Part shown: piece after piece, positions 10,630-19,763 of the stretch | Layout: the number at the start of each line of letters is the position of its first letter | How positions within the stretch are numbered: position 1 is the stretch's first letter | DNA from: Micromonospora tarensis | Lineage (GTDB): Bacteria; Actinomycetota; Actinomycetes; Mycobacteriales; Micromonosporaceae | DNA: 39,925 nucleotides | NCBI RefSeq assembly: GCF_016803395.1 | Contig: NZ_JAEVHL010000033.1 | Span: 1 to 39,925, forward strand | Reading direction: 5' to 3' | Notes under the pieces: generated by a model | Databases searched by the model: none | What the model was told of the DNA's origin: nothing | The model's input: the letters and a program-made list of their open reading frames with translations, nothing else | Program-made: the position numbers and the translations under genes

Positions 10630-10992
10630 GTGGACGAGGTGGCCACCGCGATCGCGGACCCGGTACGACGGCGCATCCTCACCCTGCTGCGCGACGAGCC
10701 ACTGGCAGCTGGCGACATCGCCCAGCGGTTCACGATCAGCCGACCCGCCATCAGCCGGCACCTGCGGGTGCTGCGCGAGAGCGGCCTGGTCCGTGACGAG
10801 TTGGTCGGTCGACAGCGGATCTACCGGCTCGACCCGGGTCCGCTCGCGCCGCTGGTCGGCTGGCTCGCCGGGCTCACCGGCACCGACCGGTGGGCACGGC
10901 ACCTCGACGCGCTGGAGACCGAGGTCTATCGCACCCGCCGAGAGCGCCGCAGCCGCGCTCCGGCGGCACACCGAAGGGAAGACACGGCATGA
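10630..10992 (+). CDS. ArsR-family metalloregulator-like repressor
   Basis: A 120-residue winged-helix repressor. It starts directly with the DNA-binding fold (AIADPVRRRILTLLRDEPLAAGDIAQRF) and has a recognition helix ISRPAISRHLRVLRESGLV and a wing ELVGRQRIYRLDP. No cysteine-rich metal site is visible, so it belongs to the branch that is paired with SRPBCC/AHSA1 genes and not a classical arsenic sensor. GTG 10630 is close to a promoter element and lacks a ribosome site, so the mRNA has a very short leader. Its TGA overlaps the next ATG (ATGA), giving a two-gene operon. Confidence 0.92.
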   Translation: MDEVATAIADPVRRRILTLLRDEPLAAGDIAQRFTISRPAISRHLRVLRESGLVRDELVGRQRIYRLDPGPLAPLVGWLAGLTGTDRWARHLDALETEVYRTRRERRSRAPAAHRREDTA

Positions 10993-11495
10993 CCCGCACC
11001 CCCGCCGGACGCCTGTTCCGCACCGCCACCGGCCACGATCTCGTCCTCACCCGAAGCTTCCGCGCCCCGGCGGCGGACGTCTGGGCCAGCCTGACCGAGT
11101 CCGAGCGCACGGCCCGGTGGTTCGGCCCGTGGGAGGGCGACGCCAGGCCCGGACAGACCATCCGGGTCCAGCTGGCGTACGAGGAACAGCAGCCCTGGTG
11201 CGACGTCCGCATCGACGGGTGCGAGCCACCCCGACGTCTCGCCGTGTCGATGGTCGACGACCACGGCAGCTGGCTGCTGGAACTGACCCTGACCGAGACC
11301 GACGGCACCACCGAGCTGCGGTTCGTGCAGCACCTGAGCGACGTGCGGGGCATCGCCGAGGTGGGCGCCGGCTGGGAGTACTACCTGGACCTGCTGGTCG
11401 CCTCCCGGGACGGCGCACCGCGCCCCGAGTTCGACGAATACCACCCCGCCATGCGGCCCTACTACCAGGAGCTGGCCGCCACCGAGCAGGCCTAG
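10989..11495 (+). CDS. SRPBCC (AHSA1-like) domain protein
   Basis: A 168-residue hydrophobic-pocket protein of the START/AHSA1 fold. Its markers are the entry strand DLVLTRSFRAPAADVWASLTESERTARWFGPW, the middle VDDHGSWLLELTLTE and the C-terminal helix GAGWEYYLDLLVASRDG. Such proteins next to ArsR genes bind small ligands; the ligand and role are unknown. It starts within the ArsR stop codon and is translationally coupled. It ends head-on with the DNA glycosylase gene, the two stop codons sharing the bases CTAG. Confidence 0.9.
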   Translation: MTRTPAGRLFRTATGHDLVLTRSFRAPAADVWASLTESERTARWFGPWEGDARPGQTIRVQLAYEEQQPWCDVRIDGCEPPRRLAVSMVDDHGSWLLELTLTETDGTTELRFVQHLSDVRGIAEVGAGWEYYLDLLVASRDGAPRPEFDEYHPAMRPYYQELAATEQA

Positions 11496-12061
11496 CCGTC
11501 CAGTTCCCGCCGCAGTCTGGCGAACTCGGCGGTCAACGCCGGCAGCGGGAAGTGCGCGTTCAGGCCGCTGGGGTTGGGCAGCACCCAGACCCGGGCCGGG
11601 CCCAGCCGGCCCGGCCGCGGGCCCAGCCCGGCCTTCGGCTCGGCGAAGGCGATCCGGTACGCGGTCACCCCGAGGATCGCCACCCAGCGCGGCCGGTACC
11701 GGCGCGCCTTCACCGCCAGCCCGGTGACCCCGGCCACCAACTCCTCCGACGTCAGCTCTGCCGCGCGGGCGGTGGCCCGGTTGCTCAGGCTGGTGATGCC
11801 CAGGCCCTGCCGCAGCAACTCGTCGCGCTCCCCGGAGCGCAGCTGCCGGTCGGTGAAGCCCGCGCCGTGCAGGGCCGGCCAGAACCGGCTGCCCCGGCGG
11901 GCGAACGGCTCCCCGACGGCGGCGGAGTAGAGGCCCGGGTTGAAGCCGCAGAACAGCACCCGCAGCCCCGGGCCGATCACGTCCGGCAAACCGCGCCCGA
12001 CGGCCGCCGCGATCTCCTCGCGGGTCGGCCGCCGCAGGGGCCCCGCACGGTCGGCTTCCAC
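11492..12061 (-). CDS. mug: G/U mismatch-specific DNA glycosylase (Mug/TDG family)
   Basis: It removes uracil or thymine from G:U and G:T mismatches and starts base excision repair. The 189-residue frame has the catalytic-pocket motif FCGFNPGLYSA and the intercalation motif NPSGLNAHF that define the Mug branch of the uracil-glycosylase superfamily. Between them are RFWPALHGAGF and the central strand WVAILGVTAYRIAFAEP. GTG 12061 is the best start; upstream sequence in frame is low-complexity and not family-like. The stop TAG overlaps the convergent SRPBCC stop. Confidence 0.9.
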   Translation of the reverse strand: MEADRAGPLRRPTREEIAAAVGRGLPDVIGPGLRVLFCGFNPGLYSAAVGEPFARRGSRFWPALHGAGFTDRQLRSGERDELLRQGLGITSLSNRATARAAELTSEELVAGVTGLAVKARRYRPRWVAILGVTAYRIAFAEPKAGLGPRPGRLGPARVWVLPNPSGLNAHFPLPALTAEFARLRRELDG

Positions 12062-12227
12062 CTCACCGATCCTGCCGTACGCCCGGACACGCCGGGCCGG
12101 GCGCAGGCCGCCGATCGGGTGGGAAACCGTGCGTTTGCCCCACCCGGTCCGGCGCCGTGGCGAAGAGTGTCGGCGGAGGCTGTCGTCGACGGCAGGCACG
12201 ACGACGTGTCGCGCGCGGAGGTGTGAG

Positions 12228-12944
12228 ATGAGCGACCCGACCGGGCCCGTCCGCAACGTCGTCCTGGTGCACGGCGCGTACGCCGACGGCTCCTCCTGGT
12301 CGGACGTCATCCCGCTGCTGCAACGGGCCGGGCTGACGGTGACCGCGGTGCAGAATCCGCTCACCTCCCTGGCCGACGACGTCGCCGCCACCAACCGTGC
12401 CCTCGACCGTCAGGACGGACCGACGGTGCTGGTGGGTCACTCGTGGGCGGGCACTGTCATCACCGAGGCCGGCAACCACCCGGGGGTGACCGCCCTGGTC
12501 TACGTCGCGGCCCGCGCGCCGGACGCCGGGGAGGACTTCACCACGCTCGCGGCGAGGTTCCCCACGCCGCCCGCGAACTCCGGTCTGGTCCACCACGACG
12601 GGTACGCACAGCTCAGCGAGGAGGCGTTCCGCAACGACTTCGCGGGCGGGGTCGACGAGGCCCGGGCGCGGGCCCTCTACGCGGTGCAGGGGCCGATCGC
12701 GGGCGACCTGTTCTCCGGTCGTACCACTGTCGCCGCCTGGCGGGACCGGCAGTGCTACTACTCGGTCTCCACCCAGGACCGCACCACCGCGCCCGAGCTG
12801 GAGCGGTTCCTGGCCGAGCGGATGGACGCGACGACGATCGAGGTCGAATCGTCGCACCTGGCCATGGTCACCCACCCCGAGACGATCGCCGACCTCATCC
12901 TGATGGCGACCCGGGGCACGCGCGCCCCCGCGTCGCGCGGGTAG
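12228..12944 (+). CDS. Alpha/beta hydrolase
   Basis: A 238-residue alpha/beta-hydrolase fold enzyme. It has the oxyanion strand NVVLVHGAYADGSSW, nucleophile elbow VGHSWAG (Ser) and the C-terminal catalytic histidine in VESSHLAMVTHPE. The sequence resembles esterases of the salicylate/methylesterase-like group common in actinomycetes; the substrate is unknown. ATG 12228 follows GGAGGTGTGAG. The promoter region lies back to back with the DNA glycosylase start. Directly after the stop and in the same frame is a fragment of an aldo/keto reductase. Confidence 0.9.
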   Translation: MSDPTGPVRNVVLVHGAYADGSSWSDVIPLLQRAGLTVTAVQNPLTSLADDVAATNRALDRQDGPTVLVGHSWAGTVITEAGNHPGVTALVYVAARAPDAGEDFTTLAARFPTPPANSGLVHHDGYAQLSEEAFRNDFAGGVDEARARALYAVQGPIAGDLFSGRTTVAAWRDRQCYYSVSTQDRTTAPELERFLAERMDATTIEVESSHLAMVTHPETIADLILMATRGTRAPASRG

Positions 12945-12956
12945 CACCCCGGCGAC

Positions 12957-13046
12957 GCCGCGGCGGCGCTGGCACTCACCCTCAGCGACCACGAACACGC
13001 CATGCTCACCGATCCGTACACACCCCGGCAGCCGACCGGCTACTGA
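12957..13046 (+). pseudogene. C-terminal remnant of an aldo/keto reductase
   Basis: Translated from 12957 to the TGA at 13044-13046, this reads ALTLSDHEHAMLTDPYTPRQPTGY at its end. That resembles the tail of aldo/keto reductases (LTDEE..LEEPYTPRLPTG). There is no start codon or ribosome site and nothing of the TIM barrel remains. I infer a deletion that left only the tail downstream of the hydrolase. Confidence 0.4.
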
Positions 13047-13052
13047 GCCGGC

Positions 13053-13089
13053 GCGGCCGCCGGCGCGCATCGGGCGTGCCGGCGGCCGC
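13053..13089 (+). terminator. Stem-loop terminator after the hydrolase
   Basis: A perfect 12-base-pair stem GCGGCCGCCGGC with a 13-base loop, just after the reductase remnant. It probably ends hydrolase transcription. The rest of the gap to 13332 holds a candidate promoter and a leader hairpin but no gene. Confidence 0.5.
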
Positions 13090-13108
13090 CAGGCGGGAGC
13101 GCCTGGGC

Positions 13109-13138
13109 TTGACGGGGCGCAGACATCGGAGGTTTACT
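13109..13138 (+). promoter_or_regulatory. Candidate promoter for the ThuA-GSDH pair
   Basis: TTGACG (13109-13114) and TTTACT (13133-13138) are separated by 18 bases. Transcription from here gives a leader of almost 190 bases containing the hairpin at 13179-13210. No other promoter-like pair is seen before the ThuA gene. Confidence 0.35.
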
Positions 13139-13332
13139 GCCTCAACGACGCCAGTCGATGCATTCTGTCCGTCCATACTGGTCGGTCGGAGTCATCGGCT
13201 GACTCGACCACCCCAGCACCGCGCACCTCAGCCGAGCATCGGCGGCCCGGCTTTCCGCACCACCGCCACCCTGGCCCCGTCGGCCTGCCCGTGGGCAGGC
13301 CCGGGGTCGACGCTCAGCAGAGGAGCACCCCC

Positions 13333-14520
13333 ATGCGTTCCCGTCCCCGTTTGTTGGCACTCATCACCGGCCTGGCCGTGATGCTGGCCAGCCTGGTCGC
13401 CCTGCCGACCCCCGCCTCGGCGGCGCCGCTGACCAAGGTCCTGGTGTTCAGCAAGACCGCGGGCTTCCGCCACTCGTCCATCCCGAACGGCATCGCCGCG
13501 ATCCAGCAGCTCGGCTCGGCCAACGGCTTCACGGTGACCGCGACCGAGGACGCCGCCCAGTTCACCACCGCCAACCTGGCCCAGTACCAGGCGGTGGTCT
13601 TCCTGTCGACGACCGGCGACGTGCTCGACGCCAGCCAGCAGACGGCCTTCGAGTCGTACATCGCCGCCGGCGGTGGATACGTCGGCGTGCACGCCGCCGC
13701 CGACACCGAATACAGCTGGCCGTGGTACGGCTCGCTGGTCGGCGCCTGGTTCGACTCGCACCCGGCGATCCAGACCGCGACGGTGAAGATCGAGGACAGC
13801 ACCAACCCGTCGACCGCGCACCTCGGCACCACCTGGGTCCGCTCCGACGAGTGGTACAACTACCGCACCAACCCCCGCTCCAGCGCACGGGTGCTGGCCA
13901 GCCTCGACGAGTCGTCGTACAGCGGCGGCAACATGAGCGGCGACCACCCGATCACCTGGTGCAAGGCGTACGGCGGCGGACGGGCCTGGTACACCGGCCT
14001 CGGGCACACCGAGGCGTCGTACACCGACCCGAAGTTCACCCAGATGCTGCTCGGTGGCCTCCAGGTCGCCGCCGGCTCGGTGACCGCCGACTGCTCGCCG
14101 CGGACCACCACCCCGCCGCCCACCGGTAGCGGCTCCACCCTGCGGGCCCGCGCCAACAACCAGTACGTGAGCGCGCCCAACTCGACCACCGCGCTGATCG
14201 CCAACAAGACCTCCGTCGGCACCAGTGAGCGGTTCGACCTGGTCAACCTCGCCAACGGCAACGTGGCGCTGCGCGCCAAGAGCAACGGTCAGTACGTCGC
14301 GGCCGAGAACGCCGGGGCCGCCGCACTGATCGCCAACCGGGCCACCGCGGGCGCCTGGGAAACGTTCCAGCTCGTCCGCAACTCCGACGGCACGGTGAGC
14401 CTGCGGGCCACTGTGAACAGCCGCTACGTCGCGGCCGACAACGCTGGCGCCTCCCCGCTGATCGCCAACCGGACCACCATCGGTCAGTGGGAGAAGTTCG
14501 ACCTGGTCACCACCAACTGA
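13333..14520 (+). CDS. Secreted ThuA-domain protein with C-terminal beta-trefoil
   Basis: A 395-residue exported protein. The Sec signal peptide (about 1-32) ends ASA-A. A ThuA/glutamine-amidotransferase-like domain (about 33-255) carries VLVFSKTAGFRHSSI, GGGYVGVHAAADTEY and the C-terminal GGGRAWYTGLGHTEASY. After a Thr/Pro linker, a fascin-like beta-trefoil (about 275-395) repeats NNQYVSA / NGQYVAAENAG / NSRYVAADNAG with SLIANRT-type returns. ThuA proteins are linked to trehalose or 3-keto-sugar metabolism; the trefoil probably binds a carbohydrate. ATG 13333 follows AGGAG at 7 bases. The next gene, a sugar dehydrogenase, has the same trefoil, so both likely act on one extracellular glycan. 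Confidence 0.9.
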   Translation: MRSRPRLLALITGLAVMLASLVALPTPASAAPLTKVLVFSKTAGFRHSSIPNGIAAIQQLGSANGFTVTATEDAAQFTTANLAQYQAVVFLSTTGDVLDASQQTAFESYIAAGGGYVGVHAAADTEYSWPWYGSLVGAWFDSHPAIQTATVKIEDSTNPSTAHLGTTWVRSDEWYNYRTNPRSSARVLASLDESSYSGGNMSGDHPITWCKAYGGGRAWYTGLGHTEASYTDPKFTQMLLGGLQVAAGSVTADCSPRTTTPPPTGSGSTLRARANNQYVSAPNSTTALIANKTSVGTSERFDLVNLANGNVALRAKSNGQYVAAENAGAAALIANRATAGAWETFQLVRNSDGTVSLRATVNSRYVAADNAGASPLIANRTTIGQWEKFDLVTTN

Positions 14521-14608
14521 CCTGGTCCCCCGCTCGTTCTCCACCACCCCACCTGGTCGTGGTGCGCCCCCGCGCGCCCGTACCCCCGATCGTCGAGAAA
14601 GGACGATC

Positions 14609-17439
14609 ATGCTCTCGTATCCCCGGCGCTGGCCCCGGGCGCTCTTCGCGGCGGTGCTCACCGTCGCGAGCGCGGCCCTCGCTGTGGCTGCCCCGTCCAC
14701 CGCCCAGGCGGTGGTGATTCCCGCCTCCGACTATCAACAGGTCAAGCTCGCCACCGGCTCGTCCGAGCTGGGCGAGGCCATGTCCCTGGCCGTGCTGCCC
14801 AACCGCTCGGTCCTGCACACCGCCCGAAACGGCGTCCTGCGGGTGACCGACGTGGCCGGCAACACCAAGGTCTCCGGCACCCTGTCGGTCTACACCCACG
14901 ACGAGGAGGGGTTGCAGGGCGTCGCCGTCGACCCCAACTTCGCCACCAACCGGTGGATCTACCTGTACTACTCGCCCACGTTGAGCACCCCGTCCGGGGA
15001 CGCGCCGACCACCGGCTCGCAGTCGGACTGGGACCGGTGGAAGGGGCACCTGCGGCTGTCCCGGTTCACCCTCAACTCCGACGACACGCTCAACCTGGGC
15101 AGCGAGAAGATCGTGCTCCAGGTCGCCAACGACCGTGGGCAGTGCTGCCACGTCGGCGGTGACCTGGACTTCGACGCCGCCGGCAACCTGTACCTGACCA
15201 CCGGCGACGACACCAACCCGTTCGAGTCGTCCGGCTACGCCCCGCTGGACGAGCGGACCGACCGCAACCCGCAGTTCGACGCCCAGCGCTCGGCGGGCAA
15301 CACCAACGACCTGCGGGGCAAGCTGCTGCGGATCAAACCGCAGTCGGACGGCACGTACACCATCCCGTCGGGCAACCTGTTCGCCCCCGGCACGGCCAAC
15401 ACCCGTCCGGAGATCTACGCGATGGGTCTGCGCAACCCGTTCCGGATGAGCGTCGACAAGGCGACCGGCGTGGTCTACCTCGGTGACTACGGCCCGGACT
15501 CGGGGAGCACCAACTCCAGCCGCGGCCCGTCCGGTCAGGTGGAGTTCAACCGCATCACGGCGCCGGGCAACTTCGGCTGGCCGTACTGCACGGGCAGCAA
15601 CACGAGCACGGAAACATACAATGAATACACCTTCCCGTCCGGGCCGTCGCAGTCGAAGTACAACTGCACGGGCGGGCCGACCAACAACTCGTTCCGCAAC
15701 ACCGGGCTCGGCACGCTGCCCGCGGCGAAGCCAGCCTGGATCAAGTACGCCGGCGACTCCGGGTCACCGTCGGAGTTCGGCAGCGGCTCCGAGTCGCCGA
15801 TGGCCGGGCCGGTGTACCGGTACGACGCGTCGCTCAACTCCAGCATCAAGTTCCCGTCGTCGCTGAACGGCCTGTTCTTCGCCGGCGAGTACGGCCGGCG
15901 CTGGATCAAGCCGATCGCGATCAACGCCGACGGCTCGCGCGGGGAGATCTCCAGCTTCCCGTGGAGCGGCACCCAGGTGATGGACATGGCGTTCGGCCCG
16001 GACGGCGCGTTGTACGTGCTGGACTACGGCACCGGCTCGAACAACCAGGCGCTGTTCCGGATCGAGTACATCGGTGGTGGCAACCGCAGCCCGATCGCGG
16101 TCGCCTCGGCGAACCCGACCTCGGGGGCGAACCCGCTGACTGTCAACTTCTCGTCGGCCGGCAGCTCCGACCCGGAGGGCGGTGCGCTGAGCTACCTGTG
16201 GACGTTCGGCGACGGCACCACGTCCACGGCGGCGAACCCCACCAAGACGTACACCACGAACGGCACCTACTCCCCCACGTTGAAGGTCACCGACCCGACC
16301 GGGTTGTCCGGCACGGCGAGCCTGGTCGTCACCGTCGGCAACACGGCACCGACGGTGACGCTCAGCTCCCCCGCCGACGGGCAGCTGTTCACCTTCGGTG
16401 ACACGGTGTCGTACCAGATCAGCGTGAGCGACCCGCAGGACGGCACGATCGACTGTGCCAAGGTGAGCCTGACCTACGCCCTGGGCCACGACAGTCACGC
16501 CCACCAGATCACCTCGAAGAACGGGTGCAGTGGCTCGATCACCCTCCCGACCGACGGGGAGCACGACTCCGCGGCCAACATCTACGGGGTCTTCGACGCC
16601 GCCTACACCGACAACGGCGGGCTGACCACGCACAGCATCAGGACGCTGCAACCGAAGCACCGCCAGGGTGAGCACTTCGGCGCCCAGGCCGGTGTCCAGG
16701 CCACCGACCACACCAACGCCGAGGGTGGCCGCACGGCCGGCTTCATCGAGAACAACGACTGGATCTCGTACCAGCCGTACAACCTGGCCAACGCCAACCG
16801 CTTCACCGTACGGGCGTCGTCGGCCGGCGCGGGCGGCACGATCGAGGTCCGGGCCGGGTCGCCACCGGCACCCTGCTGGGCACCGTCACGGTGCCGGTGA
16901 CCGGCAACTGGGAGACCTTCGTCGAGGCGTCCGGCACGATCAGCAACCCACCCACCGCGTCGACGACGCTGTACCTGGTCTTCAAGGGTGGGTCCGGCTA
17001 CCTGTTCGATGTCGACGCGTTCACCTTCGCCACCGGCACCGGTAGCAGCGCACCGGCGACCACCCTGCGGGCGCAGGTCAACAACCAGTACGTGTCGGCG
17101 GTCGGCACCAGCGCGTTGATCGCCAACAAGGCAAGTGTCAGCAGCACCGAGCAGTTCGACCGGGTGGACGCCGGCAACGGCGCCATCGCCCTGCGGTCGC
17201 GCGCCAACGGGCTCTACGTCTCCGCCGAGAACGCGGGCGCGGAGCCGTTGATCGCCAACCGCACGTCAGTGGGTGCGTGGGAGACCTTCCAGCTCATCAA
17301 CAACTCGGACGGGACGGTCAGTCTGCGCGCCACGATCAACAACCAGATCGTGGCCGCCGAGAACGCCGGAGCGGGGGCGTTGATCGCCAACCGCACCTCG
17401 GTCGGGTCCTGGGAGAGGTTCGTCCTGGCCACCGGCTGA
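14609..17439 (+). CDS. Secreted PQQ-type sugar dehydrogenase with PKD, CBM6 and trefoil regions (frameshift near 16860)
   Basis: An exported multidomain protein of about 940 residues. The order is: signal peptide (1-33, AQA); glucose/sorbosone-dehydrogenase beta-propeller (about 40-490; VAVDPNFATNRWIYLYYS, GGDLDFDAAGNLYLTTGDD, GLRNPFRMSVD); PKD domain (about 495-575; PLTVNFSSAGSSDPEGG, YLWTFGDGT); an Ig-like segment; a CBM6-like domain (EGGRTAGFIENNDWISYQPY); and a fascin-like trefoil paralogous to that of the ThuA protein. The frame breaks near 16857-16864, where RAGS continues in another frame as ATGTLLGTVTVPVTGNWETF; one lost base would explain it. ATG 14609 follows GAAAGGA. It oxidises sugars outside the cell; the acceptor and sugar are unknown. 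Confidence 0.88.
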
Positions 17440-17449
17440 CCGATGGTGG

Positions 17450-17477
17450 GCCCGGCCTGGTCTCGACCAGGCCGGGC
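17450..17477. terminator. Bidirectional terminator between GSDH and the XRE regulator
   Basis: GCCCGGCCTGGT-ctcg-ACCAGGCCGGGC is a perfect 12-base-pair hairpin with a 4-base loop. It lies between two convergent genes, one base from the XRE stop and 10 from the GSDH stop. Confidence 0.75.
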
Positions 17478-17478
17478 G

Positions 17479-18246
17479 CTACCGGGTGAAGTAGGCGGCG
17501 CTCTCCGCGTCGGCCGGGTAGTAGGACTCGACCGAGATCTCGTCGATCGTGATGTCGAGTGGCGTGCCGAAGGTGGTGATGGTGGAGAACAGCCGCAGCT
17601 CCCGCCCATCGACCCGCAGGATCATCGGGAGCACCACGTCGGCGTCGACGCGCCGGGCCACCGGTTCGTCGGGCCCTGGTTCCAGCAGTTCCTGGTAGAG
17701 CGCGGCGAGCTCCGGGTCGGCGGCGACGGTGAGCTGACGCGAGATCCGGGCGCGGAACACCGCTCGCACGTCCGCCAGGTTGACGACCAGGGCGCCGAAA
17801 CCGCGCGGGTCCAGACCCAACCGGACCAGGTTCACCGGTGGCCGCAACAGATCGGGCGCGACGTGCGCGAAGAACGGGTCCACCGCGCGGTTGGTCATGA
17901 CGATGTTCCACTGCCGGTCGAAGACCAGCGCCGGGTACGGCTCGTGCGCCTGGAGCACTCTACGAACCGCGCCGAGGGCAGCGGACAGCGCGCTGTCGTC
18001 GAGCGGGCGACGCCGGTACCGGGGCGCGAAGCCGGCGGCGAGCAACAGCTGGTTGCGGTCGCGCAGCGGAACGTGGAGCTGATCGGACAGCCGGACGATC
18101 ATGTCCGCGCTCGGTGTGGACTTGCCGGTCTCGATTAGGCTGACGTGCCGGGCCGAGACATCCGCGGCGATCGCCAGGTCGAGTTGGCTGAGCCCTCGGC
18201 GCTTGCGCCACTGCCGTAGGAGTTCCCCGACCGTCAGCACGATCAT
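17479..18246 (-). CDS. XRE-family regulator with MmyB-like ligand domain
   Basis: A 255-residue repressor. The N-terminal helix-turn-helix (about 5-62) reads ELLRQWRKRRGLSQLDLAIAADVSARHVSLIETGKSTPS. The C-terminal MmyB/MLTR ligand-binding PAS-like domain (about 90-250) carries HEPYPALVFDRQWNIVMTNRAVDPFF and STITTFGTPLDITIDEISVESYYPAD. MmyB regulators normally control the gene they diverge from, here the SnoaL-like protein 80 bases away, through the palindrome between them. ATG 18246 opens directly at MIVLTVGELLRQ. A strong hairpin lies at its end. Confidence 0.93.
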   Translation of the reverse strand: MIVLTVGELLRQWRKRRGLSQLDLAIAADVSARHVSLIETGKSTPSADMIVRLSDQLHVPLRDRNQLLLAAGFAPRYRRRPLDDSALSAALGAVRRVLQAHEPYPALVFDRQWNIVMTNRAVDPFFAHVAPDLLRPPVNLVRLGLDPRGFGALVVNLADVRAVFRARISRQLTVAADPELAALYQELLEPGPDEPVARRVDADVVLPMILRVDGRELRLFSTITTFGTPLDITIDEISVESYYPADAESAAYFTR

Positions 18247-18272
18247 GAGCGTACTCGTCGTCGGCGCGAAGG

Positions 18273-18293
18273 CGATGAAGTGCGACTTCATCG
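18273..18293. promoter_or_regulatory. Palindromic operator between the MmyB regulator and the SnoaL gene
   Basis: CGATGAAGT-gcg-ACTTCATCG, a perfect 9-base inverted repeat with a 3-base centre, sits in the middle of the 80-base divergent promoter region. It is the obvious target of the flanking MmyB-like regulator. Confidence 0.65.
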
Positions 18294-18326
18294 ACAGCCG
18301 AACCGGCCGGGGCAACACTGACCGGC

Positions 18327-18770
18327 ATGACCATCGAGAACAGGGACATCGTCGGACGCGCGCTGGCGACGCTGATCGAGACGGGCGACGTCGACAGCCT
18401 CGCGTCCTCGTTGAGTGAGGACTTCGTCCACCACCGATCGGACTCGACAACCTCGACCAAGGCGCAGTGGCTCGCCCGGGTGCGTGCCGCGCTGGGTCCG
18501 ACCGCCGGCATGCGGGTCGACGTCACCCACCTCCTGGCCGACGGTGACCACGTCGTGGTGCACTCACGACGCTGGCTGCCCGACGCGGGACCGGAGCTCG
18601 TGGTCGTCGACGTCGTGCGCGTCGCCGAGGGACTTATCGCCGAGATGTGGGAGATCATCGAACCGGCGGCCGACACCGCCGCCAACACCGCGTGGTGGGA
18701 CGCCGCCGCGCAACGCCTAGCGGTCGAGGGCGCGGCGACGACCGGCGGGACCCGCTCGACGGCGGGCTAG
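18327..18770 (+). CDS. SnoaL-like (NTF2-fold) polyketide-cyclase-type protein
   Basis: A 147-residue NTF2-fold protein with the family pattern: N-terminal helix NRDIVGRALATLIETGDVDSLASSLSEDFVHH, then LLADGDHVVVHSR and VVDVVRVAEGLIAEMWEIIEPA. Members include polyketide cyclases and small hydrolases, but isolated genes like this have no assigned substrate. ATG 18327 is the only suitable start. It diverges from the MmyB-type regulator and is probably its target. It ends head-on with the acyltransferase gene, the stop codons sharing CTAG at 18767-18770. Confidence 0.88.
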   Translation: MTIENRDIVGRALATLIETGDVDSLASSLSEDFVHHRSDSTTSTKAQWLARVRAALGPTAGMRVDVTHLLADGDHVVVHSRRWLPDAGPELVVVDVVRVAEGLIAEMWEIIEPAADTAANTAWWDAAAQRLAVEGAATTGGTRSTAG

Positions 18771-19712
18771 ATCGGGAAGCGGCCGTGTCGCCAGTGCCAG
18801 TGACCACCGGCGCGCAGGTGGTCGATGATCGCGCGCTGGAGCGCGGTGCGGCGGGGCAGCTCGTCCAGCGGCGTGCTCAGCGTGCGGAACCCGAACCGCA
18901 GCACCTCGACGTCGCCGTTCGGGCCGTCGTCCTCCCGGTAGGGCTCCAGCTCGAACATCCGCTGGAACCGGACGATGTTGGAGTCCTCCGGAAGGTATTC
19001 GCGTAGCTGCGGGTCGAGCAGCCACGAGGCGCAGGAGAACGCCGGGTAGCGCTCGTCGGGGAAGTGCCGGGGGAAGAACGCCCGGGCCTCGTCGAGCGAC
19101 GCCGCGACCGACTCCGGGGTCAGCGGCCCCGAATCGGGGACGTGCAGGCCGATGGCGCCGTCGCCGCGTTGGTGCTGGAGCCGGCCCAGCTCGTAGACGC
19201 TGCCGCGCACGTGCAGCGTCAGCCAGCTCTGCATGATCGGCCAGCCCTCGCCGCGCATCCGCCTGTCGATCGCGAGGTTGCGGCCCAGGTCCGCGAGGGT
19301 CACCCAGGACACCGCGTCCGGGATGCCGTGCTCGTGGTGGTATGCCCGCGCCAGGTCGACCAGGGCCAGGTACGCGTACACGAAGAGGTGCCGCCAGGCG
19401 GGCCCCCCGCTCGCGCGGCAGATCCGGGCCGGGCGGCAGCCACTCGTAGCCGGCGAAATCGGCGCGGACCAGGGCGATCGTGCGGTCCAGCAGCCAGCGC
19501 AGCTCCGGCGTCCACAGTGCCGAGTCGGCGTCGGGCCAGCCCCGCATGATCTCGGCCGCGTCGCTCGGCGGCACCGCGAGCCGGTCGAGGATCGCGGGCG
19601 CGTCGGCCTTGGCCGGCAGCGGGGCCGACGGCCCGTCACCGGCGAGCCGGTGGACGCGCTCGACCTCCTCGACGGGCACCCCCAGCCGGGCGGCGATGTC
19701 GTCCAGGTCCAC
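18767..19712 (-). CDS. Acyltransferase-domain protein, GNAT_C type (frameshift near 19405)
   Basis: A cytoplasmic protein of about 314 residues of the actinobacterial group annotated as acyltransferase-domain proteins (NAT_N plus GNAT_C). The N-half is helical (LDDIAARLGVPVEEVERVHRL, ALWTPELRWLLDRTIALVR). The C-half carries GDGAIGLHVPDSGPLTPESVAASLDEARAFFPRHFPDE and WLLDPQLREYLPEDSNIVRFQRMF. The frame shifts at the run of six C on the plus strand (19403-19408). Removing one gives a smooth DLPRERGPAWRHLFVYAYL, so an extra base is likely a homopolymer error. GTG 19712 opens MDLDDIAARLG. The acyl donor and substrate are not known. A hypothetical gene lies 51 bases upstream on the same strand. 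Confidence 0.82.
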
Positions 19713-19763
19713 CCGGACGACCCTACCGGCGGCCGGATCGGCGGTGTGCCCCGCACGAGGGGC

